DNA of 64,000 nucleotides from Candidatus Endomicrobiellum trichonymphae (GCF_002355835.1 NZ_AP017459.1:310001-374000), one strand, 5' to 3'. Numbered from the stretch's first letter, positions 43,955 to 53,927 are shown. The notes: a model not told the origin generated them from the sequence alone. Translations and numbers: made by a program.

Positions 43955-45676
43955 ATGGGGAAAAAAGATTTATTTAAGAGTTTGATCGACACTGGTAAAG
44001 AACAGGGTTATCTGACTTATGAAGCTATTAGTAAAAATCTTCCGCAAAGATCTATGATTGCCGAGGAAATTGATGGTTTTTTTGTTACTTTGGACAATTT
44101 GGGTATTAAAGTATTAGACAATAGAGAATATCGTTCCGATAAAGTGAAAAAGAGCAGAGGTGAAGTCGTAGAGCGGTCTATGAAAACTGTAAATGAAGAA
44201 GACATAAATCCCGTGAGAATGTATTTAAGCGAGATGGCAAAAGTTCCGTTGCTTGAAAGGAATATGGAACTCAAACTTGTAAAAAGTATAAGAGAAAACG
44301 AGGATAGATTAAAATCCATAGTTTTAGAATCACCGCTTATCATAAAAGAAATAAGAAACTGGGAGACGCTTATAAGCCAGCAGGAAATGACGACTAAAGA
44401 ACTTATGCCGAGAGGAAGAAAATCAAAAGCGCAGTTAATAGGAATGGGACTAAAAATAAAGATAGTTGTAAAAAAAATAAACCGTATTGAAGAAAACATA
44501 AATACTTATGAAAAAAAGTTAAAGCTTAAATCAATATCTTGTAAAGACAAAGAACAGTATAAAGAAAAAGTGAAAGAATTTCGTTCTGAAATTGTAAGTC
44601 TTATCGTAGAACTTAATCTTAATCAAGATAAAATTAGAAGGCTTATCAATAAGATTAAAACGATAGCCCAAAAATTAAATGAAATAAAGGAAGGTTTGAG
44701 AAGATTTGAACGCAAATATAAGAATTCTTTTTCTAAAGTCCAAGTGTTGTTTAAAAGTTGCAATTTGGGAAAAATTTCCTCAGCTGAATTTAAAAAAAGT
44801 ACCGGTCTTTCTGTGAAAGATGTGGCGGAAGATATAGCAAATGTCAAAACTCTTTTGGTTAAACAGACTAATCTAAAAGATGGTTTTGTTATAACTCCTG
44901 AAGAAATGATTGAGACTGACAGAAGAATCAGAGAGCTTGAATATGTTATACACAGAGATAAAATGAAGCTTATTGAAGCAAATTTCAGACTTGTTGTTTC
45001 AATCGCAAAGAAACATGTCGGAATAAGTAATCTGGAATTATCGGACTTGATACAAGAGGGGAATCTCGGTCTTTCAAAAGCCGTAGAAAAATTTGAGTGG
45101 AAAAGAGGATTTAAGTTCTCAACTTATGCCACGTGGTGGATAAGACAATCCATCAATCGTGCCATTGCGGATCAAGCAAGGACTATAAGAATTCCCGTTC
45201 ACATGAAAGAACTCATATCAAAACTTACCAAAAGTAAAAAGGAATGTCAGCAGAATATGGGCAGAGAGCCTACTATACAAGAGTATTCAAAAATATTAAA
45301 ACTTTCTTGTGATAGAATAAGAAGAATATTAAAAATGATGCAGGAGCCAGTTTCTCTTGCAATGCCTGTAGGCGAAGAAGAAGATTCTCGTCTTGAAGAT
45401 TTCATAGAAGATCAAAACAGTCCGAATCCAGTAGTCAAAACACAACAGTACAGACTTCAGCTTGAACTTGAAAAAGTGCTAGCCACTTTAGCTCCGCGTG
45501 AAGCTGAAATTATACGTTTAAGATATGGCATAGGCATAGGATATCCGAGCACCCTTGAAGAAGTGGGTAAAAAGTTTGGAATAACAAGAGAAAGAGTAAG
45601 ACAAATTGAAGCAAAAGCGATAAGAAAGCTGAAATACCCCCGAAGAAATAAGTCGCTGCGCGAATATTTAGATTAA
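43955..45676 (+). CDS. rpoD: RNA polymerase primary sigma factor RpoD (sigma-70)
   Basis: Housekeeping sigma factor. The 573 residues contain a region 1.1-like start ([20 protein letters not shown]) and region 1.2 ([20 protein letters not shown], about 83-102). A long Lys-rich non-conserved segment (about 120-330) precedes region 2 ([51 protein letters not shown]). Regions 3 and 4 end with [26 protein letters not shown] ribosome site lies before ATG 43955. It begins two bases after the dnaG stop, consistent with coupling. Confidence 0.98.
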   Translation: MGKKDLFKSLIDTGKEQGYLTYEAISKNLPQRSMIAEEIDGFFVTLDNLGIKVLDNREYRSDKVKKSRGEVVERSMKTVNEEDINPVRMYLSEMAKVPLLERNMELKLVKSIRENEDRLKSIVLESPLIIKEIRNWETLISQQEMTTKELMPRGRKSKAQLIGMGLKIKIVVKKINRIEENINTYEKKLKLKSISCKDKEQYKEKVKEFRSEIVSLIVELNLNQDKIRRLINKIKTIAQKLNEIKEGLRRFERKYKNSFSKVQVLFKSCNLGKISSAEFKKSTGLSVKDVAEDIANVKTLLVKQTNLKDGFVITPEEMIETDRRIRELEYVIHRDKMKLIEANFRLVVSIAKKHVGISNLELSDLIQEGNLGLSKAVEKFEWKRGFKFSTYATWWIRQSINRAIADQARTIRIPVHMKELISKLTKSKKECQQNMGREPTIQEYSKILKLSCDRIRRILKMMQEPVSLAMPVGEEEDSRLEDFIEDQNSPNPVVKTQQYRLQLELEKVLATLAPREAEIIRLRYGIGIGYPSTLEEVGKKFGITRERVRQIEAKAIRKLKYPRRNKSLREYLD

Positions 45677-45757
45677 TTTTATAATGACGTCAGATAAAAG
45701 GACGGTTATTATACAGAATGCTGTGCTTTTTATTTGGTTATATGATCTAAAAACTTA

Positions 45758-46507
45758 TTATATGTCGGAGTTTATCTTGTCCTTTACTGTTCTAAGCGGG
45801 AAAGATTTTATAAATGTTTCTTCAACCCATTTTATTGAATCAAGCGGAGTCATACCCCAATCAACCGGACAATTTGAAATAACTTCAACTAAGGAAAAAC
45901 CTTTTCCGTCAATTTGGCACTGAAAAGCTTTTTTTATTGCTTTTTTTGCTTTTATTATATTTTGCGGATTATATATCGCAACTCTTTCCAAATATGTTGT
46001 TCCTTCCAGCGTTGAGAGAAGTTCGCAGAGTTTTATCGGGTATCCTTCTCTTTCTGGGTTTCTGCCAAAAGGCGTAGTTTCTGTGACCTGTCCTATCAGC
46101 GTTGTGGGCGCCATTTGTCCGCCTGTCATGCCGTAGTTAGCATTATTTACAAATAGGATTGTTATATTCTCGCCTCTGTTTGCTGCATGTATTGTTTCCG
46201 CCATTCCTATTGCAGCTATATCTCCGTCACCCTGATACGTAAATACAAATTTGTCGGGATTTGTTCTTTTTATTCCTGTGGCAACTGCCGGCGGTCTTCC
46301 ATGAGGTGCTTCTGTAACGTCAAAATTAAAATAATCATAAGCAAAAACTGCACATCCTACTGGAGCTACGGCAATTGTTTTTTCTCTTACGACTAATTCG
46401 TCAATACATTCTGCGGCAAGCCTGTGAATTATGCCGTGTCCGCATCCTGAACAATATGATAAAACGGCATCTTTTAAACTTTCCGGTTTTGATAATATTT
46501 TCTTCAT
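45758..46507 (-). CDS. 2-oxoacid:ferredoxin oxidoreductase, beta (thiamine diphosphate) subunit
   Basis: Binds thiamine diphosphate in the ferredoxin-dependent oxidation of a 2-oxoacid to an acyl-CoA. The 249-residue product starts MKKILSKPESLKDAVLSYCS. It has CSGCGHGIIHRL, APVGCAVFAYDYF, PHGRPPAVATGIKR, the TPP motif YQGDGDIAAIGMAE and NNANYGMTGGQMAPTT. The upstream in-frame extension to 46639 lacks family support, so ATG 46507 is used. An unusual gap of 156 bases separates it from the alpha gene. The gamma subunit gene expected next is absent. Confidence 0.93.
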   Translation of the reverse strand: MKKILSKPESLKDAVLSYCSGCGHGIIHRLAAECIDELVVREKTIAVAPVGCAVFAYDYFNFDVTEAPHGRPPAVATGIKRTNPDKFVFTYQGDGDIAAIGMAETIHAANRGENITILFVNNANYGMTGGQMAPTTLIGQVTETTPFGRNPEREGYPIKLCELLSTLEGTTYLERVAIYNPQNIIKAKKAIKKAFQCQIDGKGFSLVEVISNCPVDWGMTPLDSIKWVEETFIKSFPLRTVKDKINSDI

Positions 46508-46663
46508 AGTTTTTATCCTATTATATTTACATCTATGCATTGTCATACAAAAAAACAATGTAAAACCTCGCTTTTTAGCGTAAAAAAGTGTGTTATGCAC
46601 TAGGACACCTTTATTAGTAATTCCGCTTTTTGCTCTCAATTTAACTCAGTCAGTCCAGCTGCT

Positions 46664-47725
46664 TTACAGAAAAATGCTGTACACTTTACTTTGTATTTTT
46701 TTAATTATTTCCTGTTCCGTAACAAGTCCACCACCGGCTTTTCCCAGAAATTCGACGTTGGACTTGCCGTTTACAGCAAGTTTTACGTCTTCAACCATCT
46801 GCCCGTAGCTTAATTCAACAGATAAAAATTTTATATTCGGTTTTGCAAAGGAACTTATTATTTTAGACGGAAACGGCCATAAAGTTTTTGGTCTTAAAAG
46901 TCCTGCTTTAATACCATTTTTTCTTGCAAGTTTTACTGCAGATTTTACTATTCTTGACGAAATGCCGTAAGCTGTTATAATAATTTCAGCATCTTCTATC
47001 ATGTATAATTCATATTTAACTTCGTTTTCAGATATCAGTTTATATTTTTCCTGGAGTTTGACATTATGTTTTTCCAAAACTCCGTCTTTCATAAGCAGAG
47101 ATTTAATGGATCTAGGTTCTCTTCCTTTACATCCGTTTAGAATCCATTCTTTTTCCTTAAATTCTTTTTTTTCAGGTCTGTTAAATTCTATAGGTTCCAT
47201 CATTTGTCCTATGATGCCGTCTGCTAGTATCATAACCGGGGTTCTGTATTTTTCAGCTAAATCAAAGGCGTCATAAGCTGTTTCATACATTTCTTGTGCT
47301 GAATTCGGAGCAATAACAATTATTTTATAATCTCCGTGACCTCCACCTTTTACGGCTTGAAAATAATCTGACTGTGAACTGGAAATATTACCAAGACCCG
47401 GTCCGCCCCGCTGTACGTTTACTATAAGAGCTGGAACCTGCATTCCGGCCATATAAGAAATTGTTTCCTGTTTTAAAGATATTCCTGGGGAAGATGATGA
47501 TGTCATAGCTCTTGTGCCTGTCGCAGCTGCCCCTAAAACCATACTTGCCGCTGCGATTTCAGATTCAGCTTGAATGAAAACTCTTCCAAGTTCAACCATT
47601 TTTCTTGAAAAATAAGACGGTATCTCATTTTGAGGCGTTATAGGATAACCAAAATAAGATTTAAGACCTGCAGTAATTGCGCCCTCACAGAGAGCGATAT
47701 TTCCTTTAACAAGTTTTTTCGTCAT
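46664..47725 (-). CDS. vorB: 2-oxoacid:ferredoxin oxidoreductase, alpha subunit (VorB-like)
   Basis: Pyrimidine-binding and transketolase C-terminal domains of the oxidoreductase. The 353 residues carry KGNIALCEGAITAGLKSYFG, YPITPQNEIP, QAESEIAAASMVLGAAATG, TSSSSPGISLKQE, RGGPGLGNISSSQSDYFQAV and KGGGHGDYKIIVIAP, a pattern I associate with the VorB (2-ketoisovalerate) group. The N-terminal gamma domain that some family members carry is missing. It overlaps the ferredoxin gene by four bases. The substrate (branched-chain 2-oxoacid or 2-oxoglutarate) is not certain. Confidence 0.9.
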   Translation of the reverse strand: MTKKLVKGNIALCEGAITAGLKSYFGYPITPQNEIPSYFSRKMVELGRVFIQAESEIAAASMVLGAAATGTRAMTSSSSPGISLKQETISYMAGMQVPALIVNVQRGGPGLGNISSSQSDYFQAVKGGGHGDYKIIVIAPNSAQEMYETAYDAFDLAEKYRTPVMILADGIIGQMMEPIEFNRPEKKEFKEKEWILNGCKGREPRSIKSLLMKDGVLEKHNVKLQEKYKLISENEVKYELYMIEDAEIIITAYGISSRIVKSAVKLARKNGIKAGLLRPKTLWPFPSKIISSFAKPNIKFLSVELSYGQMVEDVKLAVNGKSNVEFLGKAGGGLVTEQEIIKKIQSKVYSIFL

Positions 47726-47934
47726 AGATCTTTATAAACCTCAATGCAAACGTCGGGGCATACCATATAACAAAATCCGCAGCCTATACAAGAGTTTTCT
47801 TTTTCCAAAACAGCCCAATGATACCCAGCTTTATTAAATTGTTTTGAAAGAGATATGCACTGTTTAGGACAGGCTTTTATACATAAACTGCAACCTTTAC
47901 ATTTTTCTGAATTAATTTTAATTGTTGATATCAT
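47722..47934 (-). CDS. Ferredoxin subunit of the 2-oxoacid oxidoreductase (2x[4Fe-4S])
   Basis: Carries electrons from the thiamine centre. The 70-residue protein has two cluster motifs: CKGCSLCIKACP (residues 13-24) and CIGCGFCYMVCP (49-60). It is the first gene of the minus-strand operon and overlaps the alpha subunit gene, as in kor/vor operons. This arrangement makes it the delta subunit rather than a free ferredoxin. Confidence 0.94.
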   Translation of the reverse strand: MISTIKINSEKCKGCSLCIKACPKQCISLSKQFNKAGYHWAVLEKENSCIGCGFCYMVCPDVCIEVYKDL

Positions 47935-48099
47935 ATGAATATTCTAAGTTTTTTTTAAGATGAAATCAATTTTATGTATCTGTTTTAATCTATTGATAAA
48001 CTGTGTTCTCAACTACTTGTTGTTCAGAGAGTTGATTTGATAAAATAATTAAAAGTTTTTTTATTATCAAATCTGACTTCATTATTAATAAGAGGTATT

Positions 48100-48738
48100 A
48101 TGTTGGCAATACATCCGTTTAAACCTTTTGTTCCGCAAGGAGCAACAACACTTATTATAGGAACTTTTCCACCTTTAGCGCAATATCAGGATTTTAAATT
48201 TTATTACCCTAACAACACAGGAAGTAGATTTTGGATAATTATGGAATATGTTTTTAATCATAAGTTTCAATATTGGAAAGACGATCCAGCTGCAGAAGAA
48301 AGAAAGGCTTTGTTTGAGAGAGAACATATAGCCATAACTGATATGATTGAAAAATGTATAAGGACTAATGGCAATTCATCTGACAAAAACTTAAGCGAAA
48401 TAGAATTCCGCAATGTTTATAAGTTGTTGAAAGACCGTCCTGCAATACAAAAAGTTATACTTACAAGCAGAACTGATGGAGACAGTGAGCGAATACATAA
48501 AAAACATTTAGGAAAATCAAGAAATAACAGTGCGTTAGAATTATTGAACGAACACTTGATGGAAAACGAAATTACTATTCGGAATTTGCATAAAGAAGAT
48601 AATGGGCTTATCAAAGGCGAGTTTGAGTTGAACAACAAAATAATAAGAGTATTTGTTCCGTATACCCCGTCGGCGAGATGGTATAACAGTCATAAGGGAA
48701 AAGTGAACGATATGTATAAAGACAGCTTTGATGCGTAA
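48100..48738 (+). CDS. Uracil-DNA glycosylase superfamily protein (function uncertain)
   Basis: The 212-residue protein has the arrangement of the UDG/Mug superfamily. Motif 1-like TTLIIGTFPPLAQYQDF is followed by FYYPNNTGSRFW, comparable to the GTFPS...FYY..PxNRFW pattern in a group of uracil or mismatch glycosylase-like proteins. A C-terminal FVPYTPSARWYN is comparable to the substrate-binding SPSPRN loop. The polar catalytic residue cannot be fixed by eye. It stands alone between a catabolic operon and tRNA-Gln. It could repair DNA or belong to an uncharacterised branch. Confidence 0.65.
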   Translation: MLAIHPFKPFVPQGATTLIIGTFPPLAQYQDFKFYYPNNTGSRFWIIMEYVFNHKFQYWKDDPAAEERKALFEREHIAITDMIEKCIRTNGNSSDKNLSEIEFRNVYKLLKDRPAIQKVILTSRTDGDSERIHKKHLGKSRNNSALELLNEHLMENEITIRNLHKEDNGLIKGEFELNNKIIRVFVPYTPSARWYNSHKGKVNDMYKDSFDA

Positions 48739-48956
48739 AATAAGTATAGGTTTTCAAAAATATTCAATTTACTCAATAGACAGTTTGTTGAAACAGAACT
48801 CATTGTTTTATCGAAGAATATGAGATGAAATCTATTTTATAGACATTATCTACAAAGAGCTGTTAATGTCCATAAATTAAAAGCGCTTGGCAAAGAGAAA
48901 GATAAAAGAAATTACTAGAAAATATGATATGAATAATTAATCTTTCAACCGGAAAA

Positions 48957-48986
48957 TTTACTAAATACAAGACTTTTTAGTATAAT
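48957..48986 (+). promoter_or_regulatory. Probable promoter of tRNA-Gln
   Basis: TTTACT (48957-48962), 18 bases, and a perfect TATAAT (48981-48986) lie 24 bases before the tRNA. The -35 box matches the consensus at four of six positions. Confidence 0.6.
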
Positions 48987-49010
48987 TCTATCCTATTTAA
49001 TTACAAAAAT

Positions 49011-49083
49011 TGCCCGATAGTGTAATTGGTAACACGTCTGCCTCTGGAGCAGAAGTCTCCTGGTTCGAGTCCAGGTCGGGCAG
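49011..49083 (+). tRNA. tRNA-Gln (CTG)
   Basis: Acceptor TGCCCGA pairs with TCGGGCA, discriminator G. The anticodon stem TCTGC/GCAGA holds the loop CTCTGGA, anticodon CTG. The T-loop is TTCGAGT. A reading frame overlapping it on the same strand is spurious. Confidence 0.95.
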
Positions 49084-49572
49084 CTAACTTCACTACTTAT
49101 GGGGGTTTGTCTTTATATAATGACAGACAATCAATCTCAACACTTCTGCTAGTAAAACATATTGACGGGAAACTTTTAGGATTGTTGTCTATGAAAAACA
49201 GGATGTCTTTTTTTATTGGCAAAATATATGTTATATCACTTCATTAAGAACATACAGAAAAAGCGAAACATAATTAGCAGATTTTTTAGAAAGGAAGTAA
49301 TTTATGCAAAGAAAGAATATAAAAGAAATTTTATAGGAGGAGTATATTTGCAGTTAAGGAATGTTAAAAAGATTGAGTATTTTTATTGTTATCAGTTTGG
49401 CGAAATTAATTTTGCCGCGCTTCTTAATCTAATTTCTTTTGACAAAGATGAGAAAGTTTAATAATATGGTACTATTATTAAATTTTAGTAAATTAAGTAA
49501 ATAATCTTAATTTGCTATGAAGTTAGGTTAGTTATATGCCTAAAATAATAAAATGGTTATGGAATATATGTT
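49084..49572. other. Gene-poor stretch after tRNA-Gln
   Basis: Short open frames exist, for example one through 49303-49460 preceded by TAGGAGGAG, but none resembles a known protein and all are below 85 codons. The stretch is probably decayed sequence continuing into the dead HAD gene. Confidence 0.4.
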
Positions 49573-50060
49573 TTAATTTTTGATTTAGACGGAAACTTAT
49601 TTATTCTCAAAGAGATATAATATCGGCGGTTAACTCGGTAAGAAAAGAATATGGTTTTTAGTATCTTTATGCCAAACAAGTGTGTTCTTATCTGGGAACC
49701 GGCGTTAATGGGCTTATGAGTAGAGCTGTTCCAATTGTTCAGGCGGAAGTTCTTGAAAAGTTTAATTTTTATTATAGATGGTGTTTAACTGATACTACGG
49801 TTATTTATAACGGTATAAGAGAAATGCTCGAAGTTTTAAAAAATAAAAAGAAAGCAATTTTATCCAACAAAAATGAACATTTTTCTTACGAGATTGTAAA
49901 AAGACTGGGATGGGAATTTCTGATTATTTTGTCAAAGTATTAGGTGAGGACGGCGCGGGTGTAAAAGAGTCTGCCCCGAAATCGATTGTGGGTTTAATAA
50001 ATCTTACGAACTCTGATATTTCAAAAACCGTCATGATAAGGTGAAAGCGCAAATGATTTT
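49573..50060 (+). pseudogene. Broken HAD-superfamily phosphatase (phosphoglycolate phosphatase-like)
   Basis: The pieces line up with a HAD phosphatase: LIFDLDGN at 49575 is the nucleophile motif. RDIISAVNSVRKEYGF follows in a shifted frame. VCSYLGTGVNGLMSRAVP, EVLEKFNFYYRWCLTDTTVI and NGIREMLEVLKNKKKAILSN (the HAD motif II region) lie at 49680-49870. After another frameshift come GEDGAGVKESAPKSIVG and SKTVMI near 50030, where motif III/IV should be. At least three frameshifts or stops are present, so no working enzyme can be made. Relic of one gene of about 210 codons. Confidence 0.8.
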
Positions 50061-50278
50061 TTAGCCGCTTTTTTATTAATATTTGCTTTTTCATGAATAA
50101 AAACTGTTCCGTCCGCTTTGGACAGATGAATATACAGCAGATGTAAGCTTGTGTTGTTTACATCGCTACTGACTGAATATAAAAATTTTATAAATTTTTA
50201 CAAAGGATTGGATTTCAAGTGTTTTACAGATATACCGTAGGATTTTCATATAATGGCGGTAATTCCTCTGAAAGCCAT
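50061..50278. other. Gene-free stretch between dead HAD gene and deaminase gene
   Basis: No gene is recognised. AAAGCG at 50045-50050 could pair with CGCTTTTTT about 20 bases later as a weak hairpin. The 3' flank of the minus-strand deaminase gene follows. Confidence 0.3.
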
Positions 50279-50770
50279 TTATAAAAGACGGTTTATAGAG
50301 AAATTGTCGAGTTGTAATGTAGAAAATTCTATTCCTGTTACTGAAAAAAGCTCTTTAAAAGTATTGTCGGGATATTCGATATTAGCGATAACTCTTTTTA
50401 TGCCTGCATTCACTGTTATTTTGGCACACAGTACGCACGGAGAATGTGTGCAGTAAAGCGTTGAATCTTTAATATTTATACCGTGATATCCGCCCTGTAT
50501 AATTGCATTTTGTTCGGCATGAATTGCCCTGCATATTTCGTGTCTTTGTCCAGAAAGGATATTAAGAGTGTTTCTTAGGCAGCCCAAAGATATACAATCT
50601 TGCATGTCTGTGGCGGCTCCGTTGTATCCTGTTGTTAAAATTCTTTTATCTCTTACTATAACTGCTCCGACATGATGTCGTACGCACGTTGACCTTTCAG
50701 ATACAAGCCAAGCAAGCTTCATAAAGTATTCGTCCCATGAAGGACGACTACGTACTGTGATTTTTTCCAT
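50279..50770 (-). CDS. dCMP deaminase family protein (ComE/Dctd type)
   Basis: Zinc deaminase, probably converting dCMP to dUMP for thymidylate synthesis. The 163-residue product starts MEKITVRSRPSWDEYFMKLA. Zinc and catalytic motifs are RAIHAEQNAI (H-x-E) and THSPCVLCAK (PCxxC), and VGAVIVRDKRILTTGYNGA is also typical. A TTG at 50812 could extend it by 14 residues but gives no family match. No clear ribosome site was found. It stands alone, divergent from glyQ, with a G-rich intergenic region between them. Confidence 0.9.
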   Translation of the reverse strand: MEKITVRSRPSWDEYFMKLAWLVSERSTCVRHHVGAVIVRDKRILTTGYNGAATDMQDCISLGCLRNTLNILSGQRHEICRAIHAEQNAIIQGGYHGINIKDSTLYCTHSPCVLCAKITVNAGIKRVIANIEYPDNTFKELFSVTGIEFSTLQLDNFSINRLL

Positions 50771-50820
50771 TTTTATGTCAAATATTAAACTAAAAAAACG
50801 ATATTGGGTCAAAATATATT

Positions 50821-50850
50821 GGGGGGGAGGGGAGGGATACTCCCTAATTG
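50821..50850. other. G-rich intergenic tract with small inverted repeat before glyQ
   Basis: Seven G, A, four G, A, three G form a purine tract at 50821-50836. AGGGA TAC TCCCT (50833-50845) is a 5-bp inverted repeat. In such an AT-rich chromosome this composition is striking. No T-box or other riboswitch structure was seen. Confidence 0.5.
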
Positions 50851-50876
50851 TGATTGTGTGAAAATTGGGGGATTAT

Positions 50877-51722
50877 ATGAATTTTCAGGGAATTATTATG
50901 GCTTTGCAGAAATTTTGGGCAAAAAAAGGATGTCTTATATGCCAGTCTTATGATTTAGAAAAAGGAGCTGGAACATTTAACCCTGCCACATTTCTTCGTT
51001 CTCTGGGACCGCGTCCGTGGAATGCAGCTTATGTCGAGCCTTCCAGAAGGCCAGCCGACGGAAGATACGGCGAGAATCCTAACAGATTGCAGCATTATTA
51101 CCAGTTTCAAGTTATTATGAAACCTGCTCCCCAAAATATACAGCGGATTTATTTGGAAAGTTTAAAAACCGTAGGGCTTGATCCGAAAAAACACGATATA
51201 AGATTTATTGAAGACGACTGGGAATCTCCGACGCTTGGTGCATGGGGTCTCGGTTGGGAAGTATGGATTGACGGTATGGAAGCAACGCAGTTTACATATT
51301 TCCAGCAGGTCGGCGGCATCAATTTGAATCCAGTTTCCGTTGAAATTACATACGGCACTGAAAGGCTTGCGATGTATGTCCAAAAGAAAAACAGCGTTTA
51401 CGATTTACAGTGGAACGATGAGGTAACTTACGGCGACGTTCATCTTGAAGATGAAAGGCAGTGGTCTTTTTATAATTTTGAAAAAGTTGACGTCGATATG
51501 TTAAAGAAACATTTTGACGAGTGGGAAAGAGAGGCTGAAAGACTTGCCGGAACACATCTTCCGGTTCCGGCTTATGATGCGGTTATGAAATGCTCGCATC
51601 TGTTTAACTTACTTGACGCAAGAGGTGCTATTTCGGTTTCCGAAAGAATGGATTATGTTTTGAGAGTTCGCACAATAGCCGGAATTGTTGCTGAAGAATA
51701 TTTAAATTCCCACTCAGTCTAA
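50877..51722 (+). CDS. glyQ: Glycyl-tRNA synthetase alpha subunit
   Basis: Catalytic core of the two-subunit glycyl-tRNA synthetase. The 281-residue product starts [19 protein letters not shown], the standard start, with GGGGGA before ATG 50877. The landmarks [52 protein letters not shown] and [14 protein letters not shown] are all present. It is intact and of usual length. glyS follows 70 bases later. Confidence 0.98.
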   Translation: MNFQGIIMALQKFWAKKGCLICQSYDLEKGAGTFNPATFLRSLGPRPWNAAYVEPSRRPADGRYGENPNRLQHYYQFQVIMKPAPQNIQRIYLESLKTVGLDPKKHDIRFIEDDWESPTLGAWGLGWEVWIDGMEATQFTYFQQVGGINLNPVSVEITYGTERLAMYVQKKNSVYDLQWNDEVTYGDVHLEDERQWSFYNFEKVDVDMLKKHFDEWEREAERLAGTHLPVPAYDAVMKCSHLFNLLDARGAISVSERMDYVLRVRTIAGIVAEEYLNSHSV

Positions 51723-51792
51723 AAAAATAAACTGCGTAATGCGGTAAACCGGGGAAAGTTTTTTTGTTATAAAATTAATTACGGAGCAGGAA

Positions 51793-53907
51793 ATGGTTGA
51801 CGGGAATATAAAGAACGCTTTACTGGAAATAGGTGCGGAGGAAATTCCATCTTCCTATATTGAACCGGCCTTAAAACAGATTGAAGATTATGCATTAAAA
51901 GCTTTTAATACTTCAGGGCTGAAACACGGAGTGCTTAAAACTTACGCTACGCCAAGAAGACTTGTGCTGATAGTTGAAAATCTTGAAGAGAAAAGCGATG
52001 ATAAAACCGAAGAGGTTTTAGGACCATCTTTAAACGCGGCAAAAGACGCGCATGGGAAATATACGCGGGCGGCTGTAGGGTTTGCTTTAAAAAACGGTGT
52101 AATTCCTGAAAAGCTTGCCGTGAAAACAACCGAAAAAGGTGACTATCTTTTTTTTGTTAAAAAAATTAAAGGCGAAAAAACAGAGAAACTTTTAGTCGCA
52201 ATTTTTCCAGAGATAATAAAAAATATATCCTTCCCCAAGATAATGATATGGGAAGAAAGCGGTTTTAAATTTGCAAGACCCGTAAGAAATATAGTTGCGC
52301 TTTACGGGGAAAAAGTAATTAAATTTAAAATTGCGGATGTTAATTCTTCAAATTGGACTGTGGGACTTCATACGTATGATAACAGCAGAATAAAAATAGA
52401 CTTGCCTGAAAAATATCTTTTGGCGATGAAGAATAAATCAGTGATTGTCGATCAGAACGAAAGACGTGAGGAAATAAAAAGGTCAATAAAGTATGCTGCT
52501 GAAAATATAGGCAGTGTAATACCTGACGAAGAACTTGTTGACAAAGTAAATTATCTTGTCGAATATCCGTCGGCTGTGCTTTGTGCTTTTAACAGAAAAT
52601 ATCTTGATTTGCCGCAAGAAATACTTACCGTATGTATGAGAAAAAGTCAAAAATCTTTTGCGATAAATGATGAAAATGGTAAATTTTCAAATTATTTTAT
52701 AAGTGTTAAAAACGGTGTTTCAAAATATCAGGAAACTGCAAAAGAAGGGTATGAAAAAGTTGTTGCAGCAAGGCTTGCTGACGCTGAGTTTTTTTATAGC
52801 AACGATTTGAAAAAGGGACTTGGTATTAATATAGAGAAATTAAAAGGTATTGTTTTCCACAAAGAAATCGGCACAGTTTATGAAAAAATAGAACGTATTA
52901 AACAGATAGCGACTCTCTTTAACGAAGAATTTGATATGAGAATTGACGGCAGTGCGCTTGAAAGAGCAGTGATGCTTTCAAAAGTCGATTTGACGAGCGA
53001 AATGGTTTTTGAATATCCCGAGCTTCAGGGTGTAATGGGGAGAATTTATGCGCTTAAGTCGGGAGAAAATGCAGATGTTGCTTCGTCGGTGGAACAGCAT
53101 TACTGGCCGTTAGTCACTTCGGGAAAACTTCCGTTACATCCAATGGCGTCTTTATTATCTTTGGCTGATAAAATAGATACTTTGACGGCATTTTTTTCAA
53201 TAGGGCTTGAACCTTCCGGTTCCGCGGATCCTTACGGTGTCAAGAGAGCTGGAACAGGTTTTGTGAAAGTGGCAATGAATGAACTGTCGAAATGCGATTT
53301 GACGGGCGTTGTCGGAAGAGTTTTTGAATTTTTGCCTGAAAATGTAAAAAATAATCCGAAATCAAAAGATGCTTGCGAAAGACTTATCAAGTTTTTTTGG
53401 CAGAGGATAGAAAATATTTTTGAGTCTGAAGGGTATAATTCTGATGAAGTAAAAGCTGTTATAAATGCGGTGGGAATTAATAAACTGAAATATATAGGCT
53501 CTTTACGGACGAAACTTGAGGCTCTGCGAAATGCCGGTCGAGAGGGGGATTTTTCATCTGTTGCGGCTATATTTAAGAGAATAAATAATATTATAAGTCA
53601 GGCAAAAAAACAGAATATCGGTATTTCCGGAGTAGTAAATGAAGATCTGCTTGCTGAAAATGCTGAGAAGGCGCTTTATACCGCTGCTAAAAAGGCAAAA
53701 GCAGAAATTGAAAATTGTGTGTCGGCAAATGAATATGGCAGGGTTTTTGGCAAAGTGTCTGAGATAAAGCCGGCGATTGACAGTTTCTTTGAAAAAGTTA
53801 TGGTGATGGCAGAAGATGAAACCATAAAGTTAAATAGAGTTTCTCTTCTAAGCTATATAAAAAATATGTTTGCTGGATTTGTAGATTTTTCGGTTCTGCG
53901 ACGTTAA
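51793..53907 (+). CDS. glyS: Glycyl-tRNA synthetase beta subunit
   Basis: Binds tRNA-Gly and completes the alpha2-beta2 enzyme. The 704 residues begin with NALLEIGAEEIPSSYIEPAL, then TPRRLVLIVENL, FPKIMIWEESGFKFARPVRN, VEYPSAVLCAF and the HD-domain-like VMLSKVDLTSEMVFEYPELQ with GVMGRIYA. SIGLEPSGSADPYGVKRAG is the C-terminal hallmark. A GGAGCAGGAA ribosome site lies before ATG 51793. It appears complete. Confidence 0.98.
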   Translation: MVDGNIKNALLEIGAEEIPSSYIEPALKQIEDYALKAFNTSGLKHGVLKTYATPRRLVLIVENLEEKSDDKTEEVLGPSLNAAKDAHGKYTRAAVGFALKNGVIPEKLAVKTTEKGDYLFFVKKIKGEKTEKLLVAIFPEIIKNISFPKIMIWEESGFKFARPVRNIVALYGEKVIKFKIADVNSSNWTVGLHTYDNSRIKIDLPEKYLLAMKNKSVIVDQNERREEIKRSIKYAAENIGSVIPDEELVDKVNYLVEYPSAVLCAFNRKYLDLPQEILTVCMRKSQKSFAINDENGKFSNYFISVKNGVSKYQETAKEGYEKVVAARLADAEFFYSNDLKKGLGINIEKLKGIVFHKEIGTVYEKIERIKQIATLFNEEFDMRIDGSALERAVMLSKVDLTSEMVFEYPELQGVMGRIYALKSGENADVASSVEQHYWPLVTSGKLPLHPMASLLSLADKIDTLTAFFSIGLEPSGSADPYGVKRAGTGFVKVAMNELSKCDLTGVVGRVFEFLPENVKNNPKSKDACERLIKFFWQRIENIFESEGYNSDEVKAVINAVGINKLKYIGSLRTKLEALRNAGREGDFSSVAAIFKRINNIISQAKKQNIGISGVVNEDLLAENAEKALYTAAKKAKAEIENCVSANEYGRVFGKVSEIKPAIDSFFEKVMVMAEDETIKLNRVSLLSYIKNMFAGFVDFSVLRR

Positions 53908-53927
53908 ATTTTCAGTTTCTATTAGTG

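Noticed and set aside
45684-45923. Plus-strand frame after rpoD
   Set aside because: It overlaps the end of the minus-strand oxidoreductase beta gene, which has full family support.
46508-46639. N-terminal extension of the oxidoreductase beta subunit
   Set aside because: The extra 44 residues do not resemble the family, and the internal ATG gives the usual start before CSGCGHG.
49026-49247. Open frame overlapping tRNA-Gln
   Set aside because: It starts inside the tRNA, lacks a ribosome site and resembles no protein.
50813-50876. T-box or other riboswitch before glyQ
   Set aside because: The interval is only about 100 bases, and I could not see a specifier stem or the conserved T-box sequence.
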